Source: Stomorhina lunata
Taxonomy: Eukaryota > Arthropoda > Insecta > Diptera > Rhiniidae
DNA length: 64,000 nt
Direction: 5' to 3'
Assembly: GCA_933228675.1 (NCBI GenBank)
Contig: OW121740.1
Span: 30,033,632-30,097,631, forward strand
Of this stretch, positions 12,296 to 23,219 are shown in pieces. The notes below the pieces were generated by a model. It was not told the origin of the DNA and ran no database searches. It was given only the letters and a program-made list of their open reading frames with translations. A program made the position numbers and the translations under genes. Each line of letters begins with the position of its first letter. Position 1 is the first letter of the stretch.

Positions 12296-12502
12296 AAGGT
12301 TTTATCTTGCCGACAACAGACAGACATATGGACAGGCGGACGGATAGACAGACAAACAAACGGACATTGCTGAATCGTCTTAGAATTTCATAAGAAGCCA
12401 TAATATATTTCGATTTTGGTTTTTGAGCTAATATTAAGGAAATTAAAAATGTTATGACAATCACAATATACCTCCCATTCTTTTTGGTGTTGGGTATACA
12501 AA
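12179..12502 (-). mobile_element. Mini-me/DINE-1-like subfamily B fragment (B0), invaded by the 29-bp satellite
   Basis: Bases 12179-12240 match the internal B segment GTGATTCCCGGGGCAGGG. Bases 12295-12502 match the B end with the degenerate GTCY tract (on this strand GACAGACAT, GACAGGCGGACGG) and GTCTTAGAATTTCATAAG. The roughly 550 bp that other B copies carry between these points are replaced by about two satellite units. Confidence 0.7.
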
Positions 12503-13378
12503 TTTGGACCATCAAAATGATTAACTTTTTCACCGACATTTCCGACATTATAGCTCTTTTTGGACCCTGCTTTATTACCCGATTCAGTGAAGTGCTTATA
12601 TGATAACTCCAATTTAAAAATTTATTAATCCAGAATAGGAACCCGATTAACTTATATTAGGACGGTTTTTGTTTGGTTACTTTTAAGTTAGAGTCCTCAA
12701 GAGTCATTTCATTTTTACTCTGACGTGCCAAAGTTTTGTCTTCTATTTCATTATAAAACATTAAAACATCTTGTCAAAGATAAAAATGGATAAGTGATGA
12801 AAAATAAATGTGGAACATTAAGAGTGGGTGGCTGTTATATAACCATAGAAAAAAAGGAAAAGATTTAACGAGCATTTAAGGAAACATAATAAGCGACCCA
12901 ATTAGGTAAAGTACAAGAACAATGAGTTTAAATGTATCTCTATACAATAAGTGCTAAAATGCATATGATGAACCATTAAAGAATAATAAAAGACCATAAA
13001 AAGAGTTGTTGTGGTGGTTATTAAAAGTTTTGTATGTATGTCTTGTTTCAAGAAAAAATAAAACAATTAACAAAAAGATACATATGTGCAGTTTATTAAA
13101 GAAAATACATATACATATTTGGAACATAAGAGTATTCTTATTCTCGGTATATATAAGTAGTTGCAAAAGTTTAATGGACCTTTGAGTGCTATAGAAATAT
13201 TAAAGATGAAAATATTTCAAAATTAGAGTCTAAAATATATAACCAAGTATTAAAGAACTTTGGGTCCTTTATAATCACAAAAATTTAATGGCTAAGATGT
13301 TATCTTTTAGATCTAATGACATATAAAAATAATTTATTTTAACATTCAGTTGAAGAATTTTAAATATTTTGCCTCTTT
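12503..13378. other. No recognisable gene or element
   Basis: AT-rich; short open frames on both strands have no recognisable motif. Confidence 0.5.
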
Positions 13379-13497
13379 GTATACCCACCGTCAAAAAGAA
13401 TGGGGGGTATATTGAGATTGTCATTCCGTTTGTAATTTCCTTAAAAACAAAAATTGAAGTATATTCTGAATCCTTATAAAATTCTTAGACGATTGAG

Positions 13498-14571
<1,074 letters not shown>

Positions 14572-14577
<6 letters not shown>

Positions 14578-14815
14578 TTTATCGGCACGGTAAAACCTTA
14601 ACGAAAGGATATATTTCACTGAAATCTGGCATAAATATTCTTCATTTCTTGGAAAATTTTGGTATTTAAATCGGGCAAAATCGTCTCTCTGTCCGCCGTT
14701 TGTCTGTTGTCGGCGCGATAAAACCTTAACGAAAGGATATAGATGACTCAAATTTAGCATAAATATTCTTTGTTTCTTGGAAAATTTTGGAATTGAAATC
14801 GGGCAAAATCGGTTC
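14572..14815 (+). repeat. Tandem duplication (~120 bp) next to the microsatellite
   Basis: The block starting GTCTGTTTTATCGGCACGG and running through AAAACCTTAACGAAAGGATA to a segment ending near ATCGGGCAAAATCG is repeated from about 14700 (GTCTGTTGTCGGCGCGA). Both copies are led by GTCTG, so the duplication may have formed by exchange between GTCTG tracts. Confidence 0.7.
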
Positions 14816-15845
14816 ACATTTGACCATAGCTCCCGTATAACCTCGTCTAGGCTAATCGCATATTTGCTAATAAATGACAAATTATAACAGATATGATGAT
14901 AAAATTTGGTGTATAGATGTTTTACATAATCCCTAGGCAGCATATAAAATTTCATCGAAATCGGGTCACATTTCACCATAGCACCCATACAAAAAACCTA
15001 CGGAAACATCCTAAATTCCACCTAAATAAAACCTAAATGGCAGTAAATAATAAACTGTTATAGCTTTGGCCACTAAATTTAGCACAAGAAAGTCTAATGT
15101 GAATGCCAGCCATTGTGCAAAATTTTGTCACAATCGGTCACTATTTAACCATAGCTCCCATATAAAAAACTTACGGAAACATTAAAAATACAAAAAAAAG
15201 CGGATTTATGTTCGTCTGTCCGTCAGACAAAAGCGCAATAGCTCCTTAACGAAAAGAGCTAGAGGGACAACATTTTATAAAAGTATTTTGGATATCTTGA
15301 AAAAGTTTTGTATTGAAAATGGACAAAATTGGTTCACATTTAGTTAGAGCCCCCATATAACCCAGCCCCAGGAAACACATTAATGGTAATAGCTGTGACG
15401 ACTAAATTAAGAATAGAGAAGTTTGATGCAACTTTTGGTCAGTATATAAATTTTTATAGGAATCAATCCATATTTGACTATAGCTTTCATATAAAAAATA
15501 CTCCCGGAAACCAAAAAAAAAAAAAAGGAGCAAAGGCCAGTTAAAAGCTATTAAATTAGAAACTATGACAGCTATGGCCACTAAATTTTGCAAGAATAAG
15601 CTCTATATAAATACCAGCCAGTGTGTAAAATCGGTCAACATTTGGCTAGAATTCTTATGTATATAACATCCCTTTTTAAGATTCGGAGGTACAATCAACA
15701 TATTAAGATTGCACCAATGTCCAGACTTTATATACGGTAGAAGCATTAGGCACTCCAAACAAAACCAAATATATGGACCTGTCGTATTACTATCAACATG
15801 TTTATCCTAAATAAATATTAAGCTAAACGAAAAGTATTCAACATA

Positions 15846-16476
15846 TCTGTGGCAATATGGAAGAATAGCTTAAGTCGAAAATTTAAGTTTTGAGATATTA
15901 TCAATTTTGTGTAATTTTTCTTCTGCTTGATTTCTGTGAATAATTTATGAATTAATATATTGGTAACATGTTTATTAGTAAAGAAGGATGAATATTTAAA
16001 AAAAAAAAAAATATTGTTAAATTCAAAAGATTTCGCGTTTTTTCAACTTAAGCTCTTTTTCGAAACTGAAATTTGCCGTCAGCTGGATCTAAAGTAATTT
16101 CAAGCGGTTCTGTTTAAATATAAAGTATATAAATATTGTGTAGTTTTATGTAAATAAAAGTTGCTTGAAAATAATGATTTTATTTTTTAAGGTCAATATT
16201 TATACAGCTTATGTGAACTTAAGCGAAATCGTTTATACGACGAAAGAAATATATGAATATGTACAAAAAAATATGTGTACATAAGTTGTTTTGATCAAAT
16301 CATTATTGATTCAAAACACTTAAGCTAAAAAGTAAACATACATAAAATTGACAAAAACCCGAATTTTTTAATACGGACTAAGCTCGTTTAAGCGCCATTG
16401 CTTCTGTAATGCAATAAACGCCTTAACTCAATTCTCTCTTATGTCGACTTAAGCTACTCTTCCATATTGCCACAGA
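15846..16476. mobile_element. 631-bp terminal-inverted-repeat element inserted in B1
   Basis: The left end TCTGTGGCAATATGGAAGA and right end CTCTTCCATATTGCCACAGA are inverted repeats over about 34 bp with one mismatch (continuing into AGCTTAAGTCGA). Each end is bordered by TA, and the left and right flanks rejoin to the uninterrupted subfamily B sequence. A TA duplication suggests a Tc1/mariner-type MITE; a 4-bp ATAT duplication cannot be excluded. No transposase is seen. Confidence 0.8.
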
Positions 16477-16523
16477 TATTATTAATGCTAAAGTATAACC
16501 GGTTATGAGATTAAATTTTGTGC

Positions 16524-16564
16524 AAATATTTGGACTAAGTACTAAGTACTTAGTCCAAATATTT
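16524..16564. repeat. Perfect 20-bp palindrome with 1-nt spacer
   Basis: Arms AAATATTTGGACTAAGTACT and AGTACTTAGTCCAAATATTT surround a single A. Other subfamily B copies have only one arm (TTTAGTCCAAATAT), so B1 gained an inverted duplication here. Confidence 0.9.
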
Positions 16565-16726
16565 TACCAACAAAACCAACCAGTGCAACATTTTTTTTTC
16601 GAATTTGGTCCACATTTGGAATTAGCTGCACCCTCGTAGATATATGAGATATGTTTCTAAATTTAACACATCTTGATAGTGGGTATATAAGATTCGGCAC
16701 AGCCTAATATAACACTCTTACTTGTT

Positions 16727-17340
16727 GTAATTCGTATTAAATATGTATGTATTATATATATAGATACAACTTTCATGTCCATTTTAAAACTTATGAAAAC
16801 TTTACACTTTCAACAAAAGTTTTTAAATAAACAAAAATTATTTTGTGGAAACCTTTATATCTATTTAGAAACCACAAGAAATATAAACTTTAAAAACTTT
16901 AACAATAGAAACTTTCTCATGAAGACACTTTCGAATAAAGGAAATCAAAACTATTGTTAACAACAAACGTCACTGTTGCCACTTGCCTACCGCAAACGAT
17001 AGTTAGTTTCAACCTAAATTTTTAAAATATTGATAGGTTTGTGATTCTCTAGAAATTAAATTATATAAAGAAAATATTGATTTTTAAAAGGTTTTGAATG
17101 AAATTTAATGCTTTAAGAACTTATTCTTAAGACTTTGTTAGGTTATAGGGGGGATATAACATCGCAAGGAAAACTATCAAAACTTTAAAAATGATGGAAA
17201 CGATTCGGCAAATAATTCTTTATGATATGTATTCAAAGTCCATACATATATCGGGTTATACATTTCGTGGTTTTAAAAGTATAGAACTGGAATTCGACAT
17301 CTGTCAAACTAAGTTGTTAAGCCAATTTTTTTCTTTTCAG
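16727..17340. other. No recognisable gene or element
   Basis: AT-rich; a 61-residue open frame at 16775 is low-complexity (Asn, Lys, Phe) with no motif. Confidence 0.5.
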
Positions 17341-18520
17341 TTGAAAGTCTGACATTGACGAAATCGGATCGCTTTAAGAGGAGATTATGGTAATCGGTCA
17401 ACTATGAAAGCAATTGGCAAAATTGTGAAGAACTTTGAAGAGACTGGAGCTGTTACAAATATTGTAAGGCCTGTGCATCATCGTTTCGCTCGTTCCGCTG
17501 AAAATATCGCTGCTGTTAGTGAAAGTGTTGCCGATGACCCGAATTTGCGATTCCTCTCACGAATTAAGTCTTACGGCACATTATAGCGTATTTTTCATTA
17601 AGATATACACCTACATCCATATAAAGACCAGCTCACAAAACAACTCGTTGATACGTGGAATGGGTGCTTGAACAACAGGCGATGGACGGCGATTTTTCGA
17701 ACAAAATTTTCTTTAGCGATGAAGCACATCTCTCACTCGGTGGGTATGTTAATAAACAAAATTGTCGTATTTGGGGTTCTGAGAATCCTCAAGTAATTGA
17801 AGGGAGGCCATTATATAAAGTCACTGTGCGCCCTTTGGTCCGAAAGTTTGATTGGACCTTAATTCTTTAAAAACGATGATGGAACGACTGTCACCATGAA
17901 TTTTGGAGCGTTATGGTCATATGATAACCGACTTTTTTGCCTGCTATTTAAGAATACGACTTGGAGAATATGTGGTTTCAACAAGACGGTGCCACATGCC
18001 ACACACCTCGAGCGAATATGGCTTTATTGCAAAAGAAATTTCCTGGCTGCGTAATTTCTCGTCATGGCGATATCAACAGGCCGCCAAGATCATGCGATTT
18101 GACACCATCAGGAAGGATTATTAAAAATTGTGCTGATTCATTATATATATAATATATATATATATATAATTCCCCGACAACATTCCAATTGGAACAAGGG
18201 GTACTTCTCCCAGACAATGAGCTGCATCCGATTCTATTTTTAGACTCATTGAAAGGGACCTACGTTTTAACGCCGGCTCCGAACGGCAAATGCATTAGTT
18301 AGAGAAGTTTTTACATAGCCTAATACTCAATAACCAGTGGCTAGCTGAGTTATGAGGTGAACCACCGCTTTTTTGAAAATTTATTTTTTCAAGTGAGTCT
18401 GGCCAGGGATCGAACTTGGGCCTCTGGTATGCTAGGCGGATGACTAACCTGCTATACCACGGCGGTTCACTGCTGCTGATTCATTCTTTATGTTAAACAC
18501 AAAGATGAGAAAAAAAGTAG
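17341..18520 (+). pseudogene. Mariner-type transposase remnant 1 (IS630/Tc1/mariner superfamily)
   Basis: Consecutive pieces in shifting frames cover much of a transposase: a DNA-binding part with IVKNFEETGAVTNIVRPVHH, an HLHPYKDQL segment, the first catalytic block NKIFFSDEAHLSLGG with NCRIWGSENPQVIE, then MWFQQDGATCHTP with the second Asp, and PPRSCDLTP with the third. About 36 residues separate the last two Asp residues. In-frame stops at about 17584 and 17600 and several frameshifts show it is dead. The C-terminus is cut by a SINE at 18143; the same frame resumes only briefly after 18485. Terminal inverted repeats were not found. It could once have catalysed cut-and-paste transposition at TA sites. 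Confidence 0.85.
18143..18473 (-). mobile_element. tRNA-derived SINE with target-site duplication
   Basis: Read on the minus strand, a tRNA-like head starts near 18473 with an A-box-like TGGTATAGCAGG and B-box-like AAGTTCGATCC (18407-18418 on the plus strand). A ~220-bp body follows, and the element ends in a TA-rich tail at 18143-18172. A 12-bp duplication TGCTGATTCATT brackets it (18131-18142 and 18474-18485). Part of the same body occurs at 40978-41085. It interrupts mariner remnant 1 and is therefore younger. Confidence 0.85.
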
Positions 18521-18875
18521 TGGCAATATGGTAGTATGCAACACTAGGCTTTCACACCTTAAAATCTTAAAAGCGACATGAGTGTCTCCCGATTAAATAA
18601 GAATAAGATACATCATATTGTATTTTATGGAAGACGCTCATCCATTGTATTGGATATGCGTTCAATTCGCGTTTGTTGCAGCCAAGGCAAGAACATGTCT
18701 CAATGCGTCGCGGAACATACAGGCGAAAGAGCAAAAAAAGTTTGACGTCACAAAGTTAAAATCTCATTAAATTTCTATCTGATAGCCATACAAATCTGAT
18801 CAGTACAAAATTTTAGCATCATAGCTACAATAGCTTTATATTTATTAGCATTGAACTGTTTTCCGAGGAATGATT
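18521..18875. other. No recognisable gene or element
   Basis: No open frame or shared repeat beyond a short match, GTGGCAATATGG, to the ends of the inverted-repeat element at 15846. Confidence 0.45.
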
Positions 18876-19226
18876 TATATGCAGGCGTAGGCAGTCCATA
18901 CCACCAGAAGCCGATGACTTTTTGTAATTTTCCTAATTATGACGATCATTCATGAAACTCGTGAAAATGAGTATAAAAGCATTCAGTTGGAATTTGGATG
19001 TTTGCAGAGTCGGTTGGTGTCGCTTTGTTAATGAAAATGCAAAAACAAAATACACAAGAAACAAAATTAAAATCCAAATTATAACAACAAAATACATGGT
19101 TCGAGAGAGCAGAGAAATATAATCTCGAACATTGTTGCCACGACACTATTACTTTTGTAAACATTTTTTGTAATAAATGAAAATTTTTCGAGAATGAAAT
19201 AAATTCTAAAATTAAACAATTAAACA
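18876..19226 (-). mobile_element. Conserved flank of the 30-bp satellite element, copy C2
   Basis: Reverse complement of the 4311-4635 flank, here starting GTAGGCAGTCCATACCACCAG-like and passing ATACATGGTTCGAGAGAGC and ACATTGTTGCCACGACACTA. The satellite follows at 19236, giving the same order as the other copies when read on the minus strand. Confidence 0.7.
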
Positions 19227-19235
19227 ATTTTCGAT

Positions 19236-21345
19236 TTTTAGATAAAAAAAAGTATTTGTTAGATATTTTCGATTTTTTAAAGAAAAATTTTTGATAAAAA
19301 TATTTTTCTATTTTTTAAATTTTTCTATAAAAATCTATCTTTTATAGAAAATTTTTCGGTAAAAATATTTTTCTGTGAAAATTTTCAACAAATTTTCTCA
19401 AAAATTTTCTATCGAAAAATTTTCGTTAAACATTTTTTTCCAACGAAAAATTGTTGATAAAAATATTTTTCTATACATAAAATGTTTGATAAAAAAAATT
19501 TCTATTAAAAAAAAAATTGTTGATGAAAAAACTTTTCTATTAAAAAATTTTTGATAAAAAATTTTCTATAGAAAAATTTTTGATAAACATTTTCCTATAG
19601 AAAAATTTCTGATAAAAAAGTTTTTGAAAAAAAACCCAAAATCTCCTACAAAAAATTTTCTATATAAAAATTTTTGATAAAAATATTTTTCTATTTTTTA
19701 AATTTCTCTATAAAAATTATCTTTTTTAAAATTTTTCGGTAAAAATATTTTTCTGTGAAAACATTTTTTTCCAACGAAAAATTGTTGATAAAAATATTTT
19801 TCTATACATAAAATGTTTGATAAAAAAAATTTCTATTAAAAAAAAAAATTGTTGATGAAAAAACTTTTCTATTAAAAAATTTTTGATAAAAAATTTTCTA
19901 TAGAAAAATTTTTGATAAACATTTTCCTATAGAAAAACTTCTGATAAAAAAGTTTTTGAAAAAAAACCCAAAATCTCCTACAAAAAATTTTCTATAAAAA
20001 AATTGTTGATAAAAAAAATTAGCTATGAAAATATTTTTGATAAAAAAATTTTTTATAGAAAAAAATTTGTGATAAAAAAATTCTCTATTGAAAAATTTTT
20101 GAAAAAAAATTTTCTATAAAAAAAATTTTTGATAAATAAATTTTCTATAAAAAAAATTTTTGATAAATAAATTTTCTATGAAAATATTTTTGATAAAAAA
20201 AATTTCTTTAGAAAAATTTTTGATAAACAAATTTTCTATCGAAAAATTTTTATTTTTGATAAATTTTTTTTTAAATTTTGTTTTTTCTATAGAAAAATTT
20301 TCGTTAAACATTTTTTTCTATAGAAATATTTTCTATGGAAAAATGGTTGATAAAAAAATTTTCTATTTATAAAAAAATTGTTGATGAAAAACTTTTCTTT
20401 TGAAAAATTTTTGATAAACAATTTTCTATAGAAAATTTTTTGACAAAAAAATTTTCGATTGAAAAATTTCTGATAAAAAATTTCTATAAAAAACTTTTTG
20501 AAAAAAAACCCAAAACCTCCTACAAAAAATTTTCTATAAAAAAAAACTTTTGATAAGAAAAATTAGCTTTGAAATTATTTTTGATAAAAAAAAATTTTTT
20601 ATAGAAAAAAATTTATGATAAAAAAATTCTCTGTTGAAAAATTTTTGAAAAAAAAATTTCTTTAAACGAAATTTTCTATGAAAATATTTTTGATAAGAAA
20701 AATTTCTATAGAAACATTTTTGATAAAAAAATTTTCTATAGAAAAAATTTTTATCAAAAATTTTTGATAAAAAAATTTTCGTTAGAAAAATTTTTGATAA
20801 AAATTTTTCTAAAGAAATTTTTTTATCAATTTGTTTTTTATAATAATAAATAATTGTAATGAATTGGGATCTTAGTGCAATACACTACAGTAAAACTTTT
20901 TAATTAAATGTTTGATGTGCCAAAATTTTGATAAACCTTTTTAAAAAATTTCTATTGAAAAATGTTTGATAGAAAATTTTTTCAAAAAATATTTCTAGAA
21001 AAAATTTTCTAGAAAAAAATTGTTGATAAAAAATGTTTGTGAAAATATTTTTGATAAAAGAATTTCCTATCTCTTCAGGAGGAGTATCCCCACTTTTAGA
21101 CAGATCAAAAACCTCGCATTGTAACCTATTTTACAAACACAATCATTAAGAATTATGTTTGTAAACCTAAATAAAAGCCCAAATTATCGACTGAACAAAA
21201 TACAAACAAAAAAGAATTTTTGATAAAAAAATTTTCTACAGAAAAACGTTGATGAAAAAATTGTCTATAGAAAAATTTTTGATATAAAAATTTTCTATAT
21301 ACAAATTAAAAAAAATTTAATAGAAAACTTTTCCTTTTTAAAACA
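19236..21345 (-). repeat. 30-bp satellite array, copy C2
   Basis: Plus strand reads GATAAAAAAATTTTCTATAG followed by AAAAATTTTT, the inverse of C1. A ~330-bp block recurs: the segments around 19480-19640 and 19805-19970 are near identical, including TTTTTGAAAAAAAACCCAAA. Higher-order duplication has therefore occurred. It is interrupted by the module at 21073. Confidence 0.92.
21073..21212 (-). mobile_element. Penelope-like LTR fragment with truncated hammerhead
   Basis: About 140 bp aligns to 35618-35752: the minus strand has CGAGGTTTTTGATCTGTCTA, then GTGGGGATACTCCTCCTGAA. The hammerhead segment CTCCTC-CTGAAGA-GATAG is present, but at stem II the sequence passes straight into satellite, so the loop, the GAAA side, stem III and the cleavage site are missing. 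Assignment to Penelope-like elements is inferred from the hammerhead of the fuller copy. Confidence 0.55.
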
Positions 21346-21471
21346 TCAGAACTACACATTAAAAAAAAATAAAAAACGGCAACTCTGCCGACATTTTTTT
21401 CTCTTCTGTGCCGACTTCTGTTTTTCGCTACATGATAGCGAAAAAAAACTTATTTGTACCAAATTAACTGG

Positions 21472-21730
21472 TTCCCAGACGTCGATTTATATGGAGCTAT
21501 GGTCAAATGTGGACCGACTTCCATAAAGTATGACATAAAACTGCTCTATACTAAATTGTCATGTCTATTCAAATTTGATTTTGTATTAAAATGATTTCCG
21601 GGGCGCGGTTATATGGGAGCTAAGTATATTTAAATGTGAACCGATTTCGCCCAATTTCAATACCAAACATTTTCAAGAAATCAGAAATACTGTTGTCAAA
21701 TTTTGTTGCTCTAGCTATTTTCATTGTTTT
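21472..21730 (-). mobile_element. Mini-me/DINE-1-like subfamily B fragment
   Basis: Contains TATATGGAGCTATGGTCAAA, GTGGACCGACTTCC, then ATTTCCGGGGCGCGGTTATA and GTGAACCGATTTCGCCCAAT, in the order of subfamily B. Both ends are missing. Confidence 0.75.
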
Positions 21731-22085
21731 GTTATTTGAAGAACTTGGTCTGTATTTGCATTGGCGATTCTGACTTACTGGATCTTTAATACGTCATTAA
21801 CCTTCCCCAATAATATTTACGTAAAACCTTGAATTGAAAGCATTATTATTTCAATATTTATATAAATATATATACTTAGATCCTCATTCATAAATATATA
21901 TCAACCTTTCATTTCAATTAAATTTGGTCTAATAAATTCATAAAAAAATAAAACCGAATTAATTTCAAATTAAAAATTTTTTTGGAACAGGTTCCCTATT
22001 GTTTGCACTTTATAATTCTATTTTTAATATTTAATTATTTTTGAATATTGCAAAAATCTTCTAATATCGATCTACTTTATTTTAA
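21731..22085. other. Upstream region of the secreted-peptide gene
   Basis: AT-rich; apart from the core promoter that follows, no distinct site is recognised. Confidence 0.4.
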
Positions 22086-22122
22086 TATAAAAATCAATGA
22101 AATTTGTTATATGGCATCAGTT
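22086..22122 (+). promoter_or_regulatory. TATA box plus initiator
   Basis: TATAAAAA at 22086-22093 and the insect initiator TCAGTT at 22117-22122. The A at 22119 lies 33 bp from the first T of the TATA box, the usual spacing. Predicted 5' leader: 30 nt (22119-22148). Confidence 0.75.
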
Positions 22123-22148
22123 ATTATTTAGACTTTAATCAGAGCAGA

Positions 22149-22451
22149 ATGCGCTTTATTTTGTTATTGGCTCTTATTTGTACACTTTCGATTGTCAAAA
22201 CTTTGGCGGAGAATGATAGAATTAGCGAGAAAGAAAGAAATGCCGAAAATGATATAAATACCGAAAGTAATGCCCGTGAGAAACGCTATCTGCTTGGATT
22301 GGGACTGTATCGCTTGGGTGGATATGGCGGTTATGGGGGATATGGCGGTTATGGGGGATATGGCGGTTACGGTGGCTATGGCGGTTACGGAGGTTATGGT
22401 CTTTACAAACGGATCAGTATTGGCTTTCCTAAATTTGGTTTCATCGGTTAA
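22149..22451 (+). CDS. Small secreted Gly/Tyr-rich prepropeptide
   Basis: A single-exon frame of 100 residues. The ATG at 22149 is preferred over the in-frame ATG at 22104 because it begins a clean signal peptide (MRFILLLALICTLSIVKTLA) and the upstream ATG lies before the predicted transcription start. A charged 26-residue propeptide rich in Glu, Asn and Arg follows, ending in REKR, a furin-type site. The mature part is YLLGLGLYRL, nine GGY triplets (nucleotides about 22318-22398), GLYKR and a tail ISIGFPKFGFIG. The KR before the tail could release a second peptide. Gly codons vary (GGA, GGT, GGC, GGG), so selection on the protein is plausible. Similar GGY-rich secreted peptides include cuticle and antimicrobial or neuropeptide-like proteins; which role applies is unknown. 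I do not recognise the exact gene. Confidence 0.85.
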   Translation: MRFILLLALICTLSIVKTLAENDRISEKERNAENDINTESNAREKRYLLGLGLYRLGGYGGYGGYGGYGGYGGYGGYGGYGGYGLYKRISIGFPKFGFIG

Positions 22452-22683
22452 AAATTATAAAATCAAGTGACTGAATGTAAATAATTTTAGGTTAAGTATT
22501 TATATTTTAGTGAACAATTAATGGTTATAATTTTTTTTGTCTAGATTTAAGAGCTTTTGTCAAGAACTCCAAAAAATTCATAAGTATAAGTAAAAATCTT
22601 GTTAATTTTGTTTTTTAAATCAAACTCATAGAATATATAATTTCATTTGTCTGTCTATACAAATACAATAATTTAGCCCATTA

Positions 22684-22689
22684 AATAAA
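22684..22689 (+). other. Candidate poly(A) signal
   Basis: AATAAA 233 nt after the stop codon of the peptide gene. No other full AATAAA was noticed between the stop and this point. Confidence 0.5.
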
Positions 22690-22699
22690 TTTGTTATAA

Positions 22700-23219
22700 C
22701 AAATCATTTAAGGTGCAGTTTTCATAAAATGTCCCAATTATATGGATTATTTGGTATTGTAGTAAATATTGTATATTCAAATAAATTGAAAATTTTTAAG
22801 CAAATACTAAAATGTTGGGCTTCAATTAAACTTGTGCTCAATAGGAAGGCCCCGAAAATATCTTGAAATGAAGCAAATTTTTTGAGCCCACAAAAAAACG
22901 ACCCGTGTCTCCAAGTTTTGTCCAAACTCATCCTTCATTTTTTTTAAGGGACCCCTAAAGATTTTCTACAAAAGTGATCACATTTTCAGGCTCATATCTT
23001 GTAAACCATTCGGAATTCTGCTTCACTTTTTGAGGCAAAGTTGTAGCTCTTGTCATAAAGAACAAAAATTGTTAACATATAAAATCAAAAATAATAACAT
23101 AAATAATAACATATAAAATCAAAAATAATAATAACGATAAAAATCACAAAAAAACTTGAAAAAACGTATTTTTATTTAGTTTTTTTTTTCGATTTCGATC
23201 TTCAAGATTAAGTTTTTTG
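22700..23219. other. No recognisable gene; short AT duplication
   Basis: A segment with ATATAAAATCAAAAATAATA is duplicated at about 23077-23125. Otherwise nothing is recognised. Confidence 0.45.
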
